Assembly: GCF_001906925.1 (NCBI RefSeq)
Contig: NZ_MRWQ01000006.1
Coordinates: 372,001-436,000 of the forward strand
Direction of reading: 5' to 3'
DNA length: 64,000 nucleotides
Origin: Domibacillus mangrovi
GTDB lineage: Bacteria > Bacillota > Bacilli > Bacillales > Domibacillaceae
The position numbers and the translations under genes were made by a program. Under the pieces are notes generated by a model. It was given only the letters and a program-made list of their open reading frames with translations, searched no databases and was not told the DNA's origin. Below are positions 45,106 to 53,664 of the stretch, piece by piece (the first letter of the stretch is position 1; every line of letters begins with the position of its first letter).

Positions 45106-45186
45106 GGCAACCTGACAACCATGCGCTTTAAACAGCGGTTAGGCTCACGGCTTTGCGTCCTTCCCTTTCGGAGAAGTTTGCCTTTT
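45106..45186 (-). ncRNA. Cyclic di-GMP-I (GEMM-I) riboswitch
   Basis: On the minus strand the aptamer core is unmistakable: AAAAGGCAAACTTCTCC, the GAAA tetraloop, GGGAAGGACGCAAAGCC, then GTGAGCCTAACCGC and CATGGTTGTCAGGTTGCC, which closes P1 with GGCAAAC. The conserved GGCAAAC and GACGCAAAGCC blocks identify class I. Between aptamer and start codon, TTCTGT and ACAGAA can pair just before the GGGGGGA ribosome site, which suggests control of translation initiation or a short expression platform. Confidence 0.92.
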
Positions 45187-45504
45187 TCAGATTATTTATC
45201 CACTAATTATACCTATTCTAAAGGTTCACCGTCTAGCTCTTTTTGTTACACTTGAGCAGCGGCCCTTTTATTGCTCTGATTTTTTCTTTAATGCTCTCCG
45301 ATAATAAGGTTCTCCGCAGCCTCTTTAAATGAAAATTTCCCCAAAAAAAGAACCTTCAATCTATAGATAGATCAAAGATTCTATGTTTCATTTTTCATGA
45401 CATCCTATTATTCCCAACCTCTTCATGATAGAAACGATTGTCCATTGTTAAAAAATGTTGCTTAAACTTTTTCATTAAATACCTTTGTTTCTATATCCAA
45501 AGAA
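45187..45504. other. Intergenic region between mqo and the riboswitch
   Basis: No gene seen. The riboswitch promoter should lie in its left part. An imperfect hairpin (AGAACCTTCAATCTATAGATAG…AAAGATTCT) near 45350-45381 may end mqo transcription. Confidence 0.35.
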
Positions 45505-47007
45505 TTAACTATAAACTAGCTCTTTTTCGCTTAGACAAAGCGTCTCTGCTGTTGATGTATGAATTTCGTACAGAAGCTCTGGATTTTCCATTAGTGACAT
45601 GCCATTAGAAGGAATCATTTCTTTAATTTTCGGCTCCCACTCTTTCATATGTTGCGGGAAGCATTTTTCAAGTACCTCAAGCATAACATGAACAGCAGTA
45701 GAAGCACCTGGAGAAGCACCTAGTAATGCTGCAATGGAGCCATCAGCGGCACTAACAACTTCCGTACCAAATTGAAGCGTTCCTTTACCGCCAGCTTCAG
45801 TATCTTTGATCACTTGCACACGTTGGCCCGCTACGACAAAATCCCAATCCTCAGCTTTGGCGTTCGGGATAAACTCTCGTAACTCTTCCATGCGCTGTTC
45901 TTTTGATAGCATCACTTGTCGGACCAAGTAGTCTGTCAATGACATGTTTTTTGCACCTGCCGACAACATCGTTAAGAGATTATCTGGTTTTACGGACGTG
46001 ACCAAATCAAACATTGAACCAGTTTTTAAAAACTTTGGTGAGAAGCCTGCAAACGGTCCAAATAGCAACGATTTTTTATTGTCGATAAATCGTGTGTCAA
46101 GATGCGGAACAGACATTGGAGGAGCACCAACCTTTGCTTTTCCGTATACTTTTGCATGATGCTGCGCTACAACATCCGGATTATTACACACCATAAATAT
46201 TCCACTTACCGGGAATCCGCCAATATGTTTCCCTTCAGGTATACCGGATTTTTGCAGTAAATGCAGGCTTCCTCCCCCGCCCCCGATAAAGACGAATTTT
46301 GCAGTATGGCGTTCGACAGTGCCGCTATCGAGATTCCGCACTTTCAATTCCCACAAGCCGTCGCTAGTACGTTTAATATCATTAACACTATGGTTGTAGT
46401 TTATATCGACATTTTGGTTCTCTAAGTGGTCAAACAACATGCGCGTTAAAGCGCCAAAATTGACATCCGTTCCAGAGTCGATTTTTGTTGCTGCTATCGG
46501 TTCATTCGATGTGCGGCCTTGCATAATAAGCGGCATCCATTCCATCAATTTTTTTGGATCACCGGAAAATTCCATCCCTTGGAATAGGGGATTGTTTGAC
46601 AGTGCTTCAAAACGTTTCTTTAAAAACGTTACATTTTGTTCCCCTTCTACTAAACTCATATGAGGCAACGGCATGATAAAGTCTTGTGGATTGTGTATCA
46701 GCTTGTTGTTTACAAGATAAGACCAAAATTGCATTGAAATCTGAAACTGTTCATTAATATTGATCGCTTTACTAATGTCTACCGATCCATCCGGTTTTTC
46801 GACCGTATAGTTCAGCTCGCACAGTGCCGCATGCCCCGTGCCCGCATTATTCCATTCGTTAGAGCTTTCCTCTCCTGCGTTTGAGAGCTTCTCCAATACT
46901 GTAATATTCCAGTCCGGTACTAATTCTTTCAGAAGTGTCCCTAAAGTCGCACTCATGATTCCGGCACCAATTAAGATGACGTCTGTTTTAGTTTCTCTGT
47001 TGCTCAT
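45505..47007 (-). CDS. mqo: Malate:quinone oxidoreductase
   Basis: 500 residues from the ATG of [20 protein letters not shown]. The FAD dinucleotide-binding [10 protein letters not shown] motif, [40 protein letters not shown] and the [14 protein letters not shown] region are standard for Mqo. It is a peripheral membrane enzyme that oxidises malate to oxaloacetate and passes electrons to menaquinone, replacing or bypassing malate dehydrogenase. Monocistronic, behind an AT-rich tract with short tandem repeats (47100-47240). Confidence 0.95.
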   Translation of the reverse strand: MSNRETKTDVILIGAGIMSATLGTLLKELVPDWNITVLEKLSNAGEESSNEWNNAGTGHAALCELNYTVEKPDGSVDISKAININEQFQISMQFWSYLVNNKLIHNPQDFIMPLPHMSLVEGEQNVTFLKKRFEALSNNPLFQGMEFSGDPKKLMEWMPLIMQGRTSNEPIAATKIDSGTDVNFGALTRMLFDHLENQNVDINYNHSVNDIKRTSDGLWELKVRNLDSGTVERHTAKFVFIGGGGGSLHLLQKSGIPEGKHIGGFPVSGIFMVCNNPDVVAQHHAKVYGKAKVGAPPMSVPHLDTRFIDNKKSLLFGPFAGFSPKFLKTGSMFDLVTSVKPDNLLTMLSAGAKNMSLTDYLVRQVMLSKEQRMEELREFIPNAKAEDWDFVVAGQRVQVIKDTEAGGKGTLQFGTEVVSAADGSIAALLGASPGASTAVHVMLEVLEKCFPQHMKEWEPKIKEMIPSNGMSLMENPELLYEIHTSTAETLCLSEKELVYS

Positions 47008-47099
47008 ATTTACCATCCTTATACCGTAGAATTTGCAGAAAGAGGATGTAGGCGCTCCTGCTTAGGCATCACACCAAGCCAAGACGCGACCTAGGAACA

Positions 47100-47245
47100 C
47101 ACCTTTTCTGTATCAATTATAAACTTATCTTAATGTACTATAACCTTATCTCAGTGTACCAAATTATTTATAAGTGTATCAAACTTTTTATAAGTATATC
47201 ACAATTATTGATAAGTATATCACAATTATTGATAGATTAAAATAT
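47100..47245. repeat. AT-rich degenerate tandem repeats upstream of mqo
   Basis: A unit near 21 bp occurs twice almost exactly (AAGTATATCACAATTATTGAT) and about three more times in degenerate form (AAGTGTATCAAACTTTTTAT; CAGTGTACCAAATTATTTAT; AATGTACTATAACC). It lies just upstream of mqo and about 170 bases before the divergent LysE gene. Confidence 0.75.
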
Positions 47246-47412
47246 CTACTATAATCAAAAAGGCTTTCCTTGGGAACATTGTACCTATTAAATCTGTAAT
47301 CAAATCACCATCTTCAGCATTATTGTCGTACTGCGTATCAATTAGGCATTCCAATTTTGACTAAAACAGTATAGACTAATACAATAAAGTCATTTTTAAA
47401 GGAAGTAATATT

Positions 47413-48045
47413 ATGGATAACCTTGGTGCATACATTACAATAATCATGATGATGGCTCTCTTGCCTGGAGCAGATACAATACTTCTTGTGAAGAATACTC
47501 TTGCTCACGGAACAACAGCTGGACGTTATACGATACTCGGTATGGCAGTAGGACTTTCTTTTTGGACACTTATTTCTCTTCTTGGATTATCAATTGTCAT
47601 CGCACAATCAGCGGTTCTTTTCAGTACAATCAAATATTTGGGAGCCGCATACTTGATTTATTTAGGTGTAAGAGGTTTTTTTGCTAAAAGTGTGCTTTCT
47701 TTAGAGCAAATTCAAGCAAATACACCTCCTTCCTTAACGAAATCTTCAAATCAGTATAATAAAGATTCCTTTATGCAAGCGTTATTTAATAATATTCTTA
47801 ATCCGAAGGCTGGTTTGGTTTATATCACTATAATGCCTCAATTTATCGATTTAAACGGAAATGTAAATCAGCAACTGATTGTATTAGGATTAATTGCTAC
47901 CATACTCGCAGTAAGCTGGTTTCTAATCCTTATTTATTTAATAGATTATGCAAAAAAGTGGTTACAAAATTCTGAATTCCTTAAGGCTTTTCAAAAGTTA
48001 ACTAGCATAATTTTAGTAGGTTTTGGCGTGAAAACAGCACTTTGA
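47413..48045 (+). CDS. LysE/RhtB-family exporter
   Basis: A 210-residue membrane protein with about six hydrophobic segments, behind AAAGGAAG. LLPGADTILLVKNTLAHGTT with AGRYTILGMAVGL is the conserved N-terminal LysE signature (G-x-D/P motif), and FNNILNPKAGLVYITIMPQF is the second signature. Members export amino acids or other small solutes. The substrate is not known. Single gene. Confidence 0.9.
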   Translation: MDNLGAYITIIMMMALLPGADTILLVKNTLAHGTTAGRYTILGMAVGLSFWTLISLLGLSIVIAQSAVLFSTIKYLGAAYLIYLGVRGFFAKSVLSLEQIQANTPPSLTKSSNQYNKDSFMQALFNNILNPKAGLVYITIMPQFIDLNGNVNQQLIVLGLIATILAVSWFLILIYLIDYAKKWLQNSEFLKAFQKLTSIILVGFGVKTAL

Positions 48046-48082
48046 ATTTTTTGAGTTTACTATCAATCCATCGTTTTTTCTT

Positions 48083-48112
48083 ACCGTACGGAAATTCCGA
48101 ACGGTTTTTTCT
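48083..48112 (+). terminator. Terminator after the LysE gene
   Basis: ACCGTaCGGAAATTCCGaACGGT, followed by six T. It lies 38 bases after the LysE stop. Confidence 0.8.
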
Positions 48113-48212
48113 TTTTCAAACGGCCAATATTCATTGTTTACATTTTTTCAAACAACCTACATCTTTTTCACCCCCTAACAGTTTCGGTCAACTATTGTAC
48201 AATAAATAAACA

Positions 48213-48259
48213 AGAAAGAGGCTTGTGATGATCGACGAGATCAACATGAGCCTCTTTCT
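48213..48259. other. Orphan hairpin
   Basis: AGAAAGAGGCT pairs perfectly with AGCCTCTTTCT around a loop containing GATCGACGAGATC, itself a small hairpin. No gene lies within 160 bases on either strand, so it may be the end of a lost gene or an RNA element. Confidence 0.45.
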
Positions 48260-48378
48260 ATGGTGCAAAATAACGCAAAAAGTAGCAAACATCCTTTTCC
48301 TTTCAGAATTGGTCGTGTTCAGAAAAGGATATTAACTCCACTTAGTTACCATTTAAGTTAGTGGGCACATGTAAAATA

Positions 48379-48415
48379 AAAGACAAGTACAGAATAATCA
48401 TCTATACTTGTCTTT
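48379..48415 (-). terminator. Terminator of the retropepsin gene pair
   Basis: On the minus strand AAAGACAAGTA and TACTTGTCTTT pair around a 15-base loop and are followed by TATTTTAC. It overlaps the stop codon region of the retropepsin gene. Confidence 0.75.
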
Positions 48416-48798
48416 CAATTGAATTCTATTGTTAGTTTGTCTATGTTAATTATTGCTTTCGTTTGCTGTAAAAAATCCAGTCCAATAATCCCGTCTAAAT
48501 CAAAACCATAATTCATTGCCCCAACTTCTAACGGAAAATCTTTTGTCTCTGTTTCTCCAATTTTGATTGAATCAACCCTTTTAGAAAAGACAAATTCTGA
48601 ACCTCCAACTCCACTAATGCGATATATCATGTCATCTTCTTCAGCAATAATCCCTATCGATTCAGCTAAATCTGTTGAAATAATTGTGCCTCCTGAACCT
48701 GTGTCAACCAAAACACGCTTAAGCCCTAATGATTGTCCTCTAAATGTTAATTCCATATCAGTAAGTAATAGCCCAGCTTCAATTATTAACCTTTTCAC
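48415..48798 (-). CDS. Retropepsin-like aspartic protease
   Basis: From the GTG that overlaps the TAG stop of the upstream gene this is 127 residues. The single-domain aspartyl protease signature VDTGSGGTIIS lies near residue 37, with flap-like YRISGVGGSEFVF and the hydrophobic-Gly partner DLDGIIGLDFL. Such proteins must dimerise, like retroviral protease. The family (Asp_protease_2/gag-asp_protease) is common in Bacillus, with unknown targets. No signal peptide, so cytoplasmic. Coupled to the 85-residue gene upstream. Confidence 0.8.
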   Translation of the reverse strand: MKRLIIEAGLLLTDMELTFRGQSLGLKRVLVDTGSGGTIISTDLAESIGIIAEEDDMIYRISGVGGSEFVFSKRVDSIKIGETETKDFPLEVGAMNYGFDLDGIIGLDFLQQTKAIINIDKLTIEFN

Positions 48799-49055
48799 TA
48801 CCGCCTTACACCTACCCATTTTTTCTCAATGATATTGGGGTTCTTACGATTGGTATGAAGAACATATAGTTCACGAGTGGGATTTCCACGATGAAGTTCT
48901 TGATAAGCTTTCATTGCATCGGGAGAATTGGAAAATTTCTTTAAAGGAGTAATTTCTTCTAAAATGCGTTCACTTTTCTCATTCGTATAAGCTTGTACAG
49001 CTTCAATCAACACCCATTGCTCTGGGAACGCTTGGCATACATCTTCCCATTTCAT
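48798..49055 (-). CDS. Small protein coupled to the retropepsin gene
   Basis: 85 residues from the ATG behind GGAGGTGACTCAA. It begins MKWEDVCQAFPEQWVLIEAV and ends with TRELYVLHTNRKNPNIIEKK and WVGVRR. The family is not characterised to my knowledge, but the same small protein often precedes retropepsin genes in Bacillus. Stop and start overlap (TAGTG), implying obligate co-expression, for instance as a substrate adaptor or inhibitor. The fold appears mixed alpha/beta. Confidence 0.75.
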   Translation of the reverse strand: MKWEDVCQAFPEQWVLIEAVQAYTNEKSERILEEITPLKKFSNSPDAMKAYQELHRGNPTRELYVLHTNRKNPNIIEKKWVGVRR

Positions 49056-49310
49056 TTGAGTCACCTCCAAAGGTATTTATATACATTTTACCATGTTAGG
49101 ATTGGTTTTTAACAGTACCGCTATTAATCCCTTTTCAACAAATCTTTTTCGTTACTTCAATCTTTTTTATTTTACCATCATCTCAAAGAAAAGACACAAA
49201 ACCTTTGATATTCAACATTGTCGTACTGTTGACCAATAAGCTACTTGCTATTTTTCAAGAAAAACTATAATTTAAACACAAGATATCTGTAGAATAGGAG
49301 TAATTTATAC

Positions 49311-49592
49311 ATGCGTTACCTGAAGTTTTTTGCTTATCAATTTCTATTATTCAATGCACTTATTGCTCTCAATTTTTACTTTGATGAATCCATTCATAAA
49401 CCGTTTAGCCTTATCGGCATACTTAAAACGTTAATAACTATTTTGCTCGCTATGTCAGCTTTTGGCTGGATGGATAAACTTAAAAACCGCCTAGAGTCAA
49501 TCCGATTAAGAAACAAACTATTACTTTCTTTCTTAGCTTTTGTTTCAGCATTCTTTTTCTTTGGTCTGCTTACTGGTGAGATAATGTTTTAA
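49311..49592 (+). CDS. Small membrane protein of unknown function
   Basis: 93 residues with three hydrophobic segments (about 5-22, 33-50, 68-88) separated by a basic loop (KLKNRLESIRLRNK). The ribosome site is AGGAG, 11 bases before the ATG. No family recognised. Two further tiny membrane proteins follow on the same strand. Confidence 0.6.
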   Translation: MRYLKFFAYQFLLFNALIALNFYFDESIHKPFSLIGILKTLITILLAMSAFGWMDKLKNRLESIRLRNKLLLSFLAFVSAFFFFGLLTGEIMF

Positions 49593-49730
49593 TTTTCAAT
49601 TCCCCATAAACAGTTTGTGTCGACTGTTAATTAAAATTAATTTCTAGACTGGATGTCGCTAGCTTTAAACTTGATAAGCATCTAATTTAGGTTTATATTT
49701 TTATCATCACCTAGAAACGGAGGGGCTAAA

Positions 49731-49859
49731 ATGCATTGGTTTCGTCTAATTCCTGTTATTTTTTTCTCTTTATCCACTTTGTCATTGTTTACATTTCAAT
49801 TCGAAGGAATAGTAAGTTCTATTCATGAATTAATGGAATTTTACAATCAAAAGTCTTAA
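49731..49859 (+). CDS. Tiny membrane peptide (42 aa)
   Basis: The start ATG is preceded by ACGGAGGGGCTAAA, a strong ribosome site. The peptide has one hydrophobic helix (FRLIPVIFFSLSTLSLFTFQ) and a polar tail (SIHELMEFYNQKS). It is too short for standard gene finders. No family known to me. Confidence 0.5.
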   Translation: MHWFRLIPVIFFSLSTLSLFTFQFEGIVSSIHELMEFYNQKS

Positions 49860-50146
49860 TAGATTGGTACGAATTCCTTAAATGGGATTTTCTTTTGTAA
49901 ATCAATTAAAGCAGGTATTCCTACCTTTCGCACTTTCAGTCTTTTTTTGATTCATACTCCTTATTTCATACATCTAAATAGCTGGAAGTAATCTCAGCTT
50001 TTTTGTATATATTTTTCTGAATTGGTTAGACTTTGTTTATAAGTCGGTTTCCCTAACTATCTTTTCTCTTCCCACTTTTGTATCCAAACAAGGAAACCGA
50101 CCGTATTTAATTCTATCCACTTTGAAATTCAAAAGGAGTATCCATT

Positions 50147-50317
50147 GTGCTGTACTTAATTATTAGTCTCATACTTCTAGCAATTTTATTTTTCATTATC
50201 CCAGAATATGGTTGTGGTTGTTTAGGCTTAATTATTCTTATATTGATCGTCCTATTTATACTTCAAATGCTTCCTACTCTTTTTCCAATTTTGAATCAAC
50301 TCATCTCTGTATTATAA
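50147..50317 (+). CDS. Tiny membrane protein (56 aa)
   Basis: Starts at GTG 6 bases after AAAAGGAGTA. Almost entirely hydrophobic: LYLIISLILLAILFFIIPEY, a GCGCLG turn, then LIILILIVLFILQMLPTL. It forms a likely two-helix hairpin with a Cys-containing loop. It lies between the 42-aa peptide and the AlkD gene on the same strand. No family known to me. Confidence 0.55.
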   Translation: MLYLIISLILLAILFFIIPEYGCGCLGLIILILIVLFILQMLPTLFPILNQLISVL

Positions 50318-50530
50318 TGACAATAGCGCATCGAGTTTTTAATTGGCAATACCTATTGTGTTTTTCCTTTTTATCCCACTATCAGAATCCCATTTCTATT
50401 TTCCTGCTGTCGCCTCCATCCCATTCCATGACTGTGATCTCCCTCATATCCCTGGCCATCTTTAAAGTACGATGTTGCTTATTTACTTATCATGTTAAAG
50501 CACCTATTACTTTATTTATGGAGGAACTTT

Positions 50531-51199
50531 ATGAATTTTTATATTCAAGAACTAATTAACCTGTATCTCCAACACACTGATATAAAATATGCTGAGTGGT
50601 CTAAAAATTATTTGAGAAACCAATTTGATTTTTTGGGTATACGAACTCCGATTCGACGATCATTAACTAAACAGTTTCTGAAAGATCAGGGATTACCGCC
50701 AAAAGATAAACTTAAAGATGTCATTCTTATTCTTTGGGATCTCCCAGAACGGGAATACCAAAAAGCAGCACTTGACATTCTCGAAAAGACAAAAAAGCAA
50801 CTTGGTCCTGATGATATGCCTTGGTTAGGCAATTTGATTATAAATAAGTCATGGTGGGATACAGTAGATGTACTCTCCCCTCATGTCATGGGGTATATGT
50901 TTTCCACGTACCCTAAACTCATTCCTCAATATTCCGAACAGTGGATAGATGATGAGAATATTTGGTTACAACGAGCCGCGATATTGTATCAACTTTATTA
51001 CAAAGATGAAACAGATGAAGAACGCCTATTCCGATACATCTTAAAAAGAGCGAATAGCGATGAATTCTTTGTCCAAAAGGCAATCGGTTGGGTATTACGT
51101 GAATATGCAAAAACTCGCCCTGTGAACGTAAAATCTTTTGTCTCTCAACACCAATTAAAACCGCTTAGCAAGCGAGAAGCTTTGAAACATCTTTCTTAA
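50531..51199 (+). CDS. DNA alkylation repair protein, AlkD type
   Basis: 222 residues from the ATG behind GGAGG. It is close to the canonical AlkD glycosylase pattern: LGIRTPIRRSLTKQFLKDQG, LWDLPEREYQKAALDILEK, and NKSWWDTVDVLSPHVMGYM with the WWDTVD segment holding the catalytic-type Asp. ENIWLQRAAILYQLYYKDET and FVQKAIGWVLREYAKTRP complete it. It excises N3/N7-alkylated bases without base flipping. The intact active-site segment makes this a better candidate for real glycosylase activity than the protein at 7016-7723. Longer frame from 50492 rejected. Confidence 0.92.
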   Translation: MNFYIQELINLYLQHTDIKYAEWSKNYLRNQFDFLGIRTPIRRSLTKQFLKDQGLPPKDKLKDVILILWDLPEREYQKAALDILEKTKKQLGPDDMPWLGNLIINKSWWDTVDVLSPHVMGYMFSTYPKLIPQYSEQWIDDENIWLQRAAILYQLYYKDETDEERLFRYILKRANSDEFFVQKAIGWVLREYAKTRPVNVKSFVSQHQLKPLSKREALKHLS

Positions 51200-51690
51200 A
51201 GGGATTAAGATAATCTCTATTTTGAAAAGAAATGTGATATACGATTGAATCTTTCTTATTGTGCTAATAGGTTCTTTAGCGGAATGAAGATTTCTGAAAA
51301 ACGACTCCATTATTAAGATATCTGTTCGGCCACCCTTGTAATAAACTTTAAAATTGGCTGTGTATTACGCCACAGAATCTTTGTCGCATATTCTGAAAAT
51401 AGATAAGGGGCTCCTCTCTCCAATTTACTGTTTGCTGAGGTTTTCTCCTGCCTTTCGTTTCGATTTCCCCGATTCGGTAGCCTGTAAATTTTCAGCATGT
51501 CGAACATTCTCAAACCAATGCACTGAGTAATCCTTCTAGTTTCGGATTAGGATAGTAATCTACATAGCTACCAGATCCTCGAGCAATGACGCAATATTCT
51601 TTATCACCCCGAGCTTTTGACGCATCCCGGCACCATATAAGCTTTGCAACATATACTTCATTGAATTAACTTTAAAAAGGGGGATTTTTA
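51200..51690 (-). other. Prophage-like debris
   Basis: No intact gene is seen. At 51325-51350 TTGTAATAAACTTTAAAATTGGCTGT matches the C-terminal core of the DUF1064 pseudogene at 52295-52320 (TTGTAATACACTTTAAAATCGGCTAT), so this is a second, more decayed DUF1064 scrap. A 66-codon minus frame (YRLPNRGNRNERQEK) is unrecognised. Confidence 0.45.
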
Positions 51691-52107
51691 ATGAAATTGG
51701 ATCAAACGTTAAAAGACCTTTTAGCAAAAGCAAACTTATATGGACTGCTGGCAAAAAAATACGAATACGTGGATCCTCAAAAGCACATGCATTATTATCA
51801 ACAGCACTTTTATTACGTAACGAAGCTTGAACAACATTACATGATGCTTGAAGGGCATAACAGTGCCCCCAAAACGATGCCTGAAAAAGAGAACAATGCT
51901 CCACAAATGATGCCTAGGAGAGAAAACAACACTCCACAAACGATGCCTAGAAGAGAGAACAACGCTCCACAAACAATGCCTAGAAGAGAGAACAACGCTC
52001 CACAAACGATGCCTAGAGGATATAACTATGCTGCTCCGCAAATGATGCCTAGAGGGTATAACTATGCTACTCTGCAAGTGATGCCTGGACAGTTTCTATT
52101 CTATTAA
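51691..52107 (+). CDS. Tandem-repeat protein with MPRRENNAPQT units
   Basis: 138 residues behind AAAAGGGGGA. A unique helical N terminus (KLDQTLKDLLAKANLYGLLA; YYQQHFYYVTKLEQHYMMLE) is followed by about seven 11-residue repeats of MPRRENNAPQT, degenerating to MPRGYNYAAPQM at the end. The 33-bp DNA repeats are nearly identical, so copy number can vary by slippage. Met/Pro/Asn/Gln-rich repeats of this kind occur in Bacillus spore-coat or exosporium proteins and would suit Tgl cross-linking, but this is inference. A terminator follows. Confidence 0.7.
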   Translation: MKLDQTLKDLLAKANLYGLLAKKYEYVDPQKHMHYYQQHFYYVTKLEQHYMMLEGHNSAPKTMPEKENNAPQMMPRRENNTPQTMPRRENNAPQTMPRRENNAPQTMPRGYNYAAPQMMPRGYNYATLQVMPGQFLFY

Positions 52108-52116
52108 TTTTATTGG

Positions 52117-52143
52117 GAAGCCGTTTTTTACGGCTTCTTTTTA
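52117..52143 (+). terminator. Terminator of the tandem-repeat gene
   Basis: GAAGCCGT and ACGGCTTC pair around a TTTTT loop, followed by five T, 10 bases after the stop codon. Confidence 0.85.
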
Positions 52144-52144
52144 G

Positions 52145-52617
52145 TTAAAGAACGATTTCAGCGTTTTCTCTCCACTCACCGTGACTATATTCCATGACTG
52201 CTACTTCCTGTCCGATTGCCTTTTCTAATAACTTACGCTGCATTGAAAAATCCTGCGAAATAGGTCTGCCTTTGACATCAACAATTTCTAGCAGACTATC
52301 CTTGTAATACACTTTAAAATCGGCTATGTATTTCATTGCCTTCGTTTTTAATCCTTTTCAGAAGCATAGAGTACAATTGATAGCCCGCCCGTTTTCGGAC
52401 TTGTCTGCTTGCCTGATCCGTTACAGCGATAGCACTTAACTGGGTATGAAGGAATTACTTCGAATACCGGTTGCACTTCTACTTTTTCAACCGTCTGATC
52501 TGCTAGAAGACGCATGTAGTAACCGGCTTCGGATTTGCTGTCATAAAGAACGCCGTACACATATATTTTCTTCACATTCCAATTACGAACCATGTGCTGC
52601 CATTTCCGGTATATCAC
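52145..52617 (-). pseudogene. DUF1064 phage protein split by a frameshift
   Basis: The first part reads VKKIYVYGVLYDSKSEAGYY, MRLLADQTVEKVEVQPVFEV then IPSYPVKCYRCNGSGKQ and stops after YASEKD. Shifted one frame, it resumes as GLKTKAMKYIADFKVYYKDS then LLEIVDVKGRPISQDFSMQR. Together they form a DUF1064 protein (a phage nuclease-like family with YIADF and DVKG motifs). The frameshift lies near 52350. The CYRCNGSG insertion is unusual. Confidence 0.75.
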
Positions 52618-52733
52618 TCACTTCATCTATCTTGATTCGTTTTTTTCAAACTCCTTCACAAGATCGACATTGATCGTCTTCCCCCACTGCTGTTTTTTCA
52701 CTTTCATTCCACTTTATCCCCCACTCTTGTGTA

Positions 52734-52928
52734 CTACCGTGCCCTTGCTTTCGCCATTTCAGCCACACACGCTATTTCCCTTGCATATGGATTATCCGCT
52801 TCAATAAAGCCCTTATTGACCATCTGTGTCACCAGTGCGTCAATGTCGTCCGTTGTATATCCTTCTGTGTGAAATACCCGTTCGTGATAACTCATGGGCT
52901 TTTCAATATACATCGTAAAAGATTTCAT
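52734..52928 (-). CDS. Small phage-type protein of unknown function
   Basis: From the ATG behind GAGGGTAAA this is 64 residues: MKSFTMYIEKPMSYHERVFH then TEGYTTDDIDALVTQMVNKG. Mixed alpha/beta, no known family. It lies in line with the broken DUF1064 gene and other minus-strand small frames, so it is a remnant of prophage early genes. Confidence 0.5.
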   Translation of the reverse strand: MKSFTMYIEKPMSYHERVFHTEGYTTDDIDALVTQMVNKGFIEADNPYAREIACVAEMAKARAR

Positions 52929-53048
52929 TTTACCCTCTTCCTTTCTATTTGTTGCTACTTTAATCTCGACAATATTCGCCACTCTAATCATTTATACGAC
53001 AGAATAATATCTTTATGCACATTTTCGAAATAATAAAGATGTTCAATA

Positions 53049-53252
53049 TCACTTATCAATACTGCACTCCTTTCGCTGCATATTGCCGCTGTTGGCCTTT
53101 GATACAATACACATCAACTGCGGATTGGACTTCACTTCAACAACATTTCCCAAACGGTACTGGTCACGATCATCACTACTCTGTAGTGACGATAAATGCT
53201 TGTGATCCCCTTCAGCGTCTGTTAAATGCTCGTAGTCTGTGATTGGTGTCAT
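53049..53252 (-). CDS. Small phage-type protein of unknown function
   Basis: 67 residues behind GAAAGGGGGAAGGGC. It starts MTPITDYEHLTDAEGDHKHL and is acidic and soluble. No family known. Its first codons overlap the end of the next upstream small frame by 4 bases (ATGA), suggesting coupled genes. Confidence 0.45.
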   Translation of the reverse strand: MTPITDYEHLTDAEGDHKHLSSLQSSDDRDQYRLGNVVEVKSNPQLMCIVSKANSGNMQRKECSIDK

Positions 53253-53476
53253 GCCCTTCCCCCTTTCTTATTACATTTCCAATAAGGCATGGTATGTTTC
53301 TCTCTTAATCTCTTCAAACGGCTGAAAGACCTCCCGATCTGAAAAGCCGTCGTCATCAACAAGACCGGACATACTAGCAATATGCCCGCTACAGCAAGCG
53401 GACGATTGAAATTATTCATAGTACGATGTATAACACCATGAGTAAGTAGGAGAATTAAAATAAATGAAAGGGACAT
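53249..53476 (-). CDS. Small membrane protein, possibly phage-derived
   Basis: A frame of up to 75 residues with one or two hydrophobic segments (PLAVAGILLVCPVLLMTTAF) and a basic C-terminal tail. The real start may be the internal ATG of MNNFNRPLAV. No clear ribosome site for either. The ATGA overlap with the next gene supports it being real. Confidence 0.35.
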   Translation of the reverse strand: MSLSFILILLLTHGVIHRTMNNFNRPLAVAGILLVCPVLLMTTAFQIGRSFSRLKRLREKHTMPYWKCNKKGGRA

Positions 53477-53588
53477 CTATATTCGTAACGGGTTCCCTTT
53501 TGAGGTGCATATATTGCAAATCACATCATGTTTTTTGTCACTAATATCAATGAAATTCTCTAAGTAAATAACATCAATAAACGTAAAG

Positions 53589-53614
53589 AAGGGATAGCTT
53601 AATGGCTATCCCTT
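53589..53614. terminator. Terminator-like hairpin after the XRE gene
   Basis: AAGGGATAGC pairs perfectly with GCTATCCCTT. It lies 50 bases beyond the XRE stop on the minus strand, with a modest T-run. Confidence 0.55.
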
Positions 53615-53664
53615 AAATTCTCTATCGACTCCCGTTAGTTAAATAAATTTGTTGTCTGTTTTTA

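Noticed and set aside
51736-52077. 113-codon minus frame opposite the tandem-repeat gene
   Set aside because: It is the antisense reading of the 33-bp repeats; the plus frame has the ribosome site and terminator.
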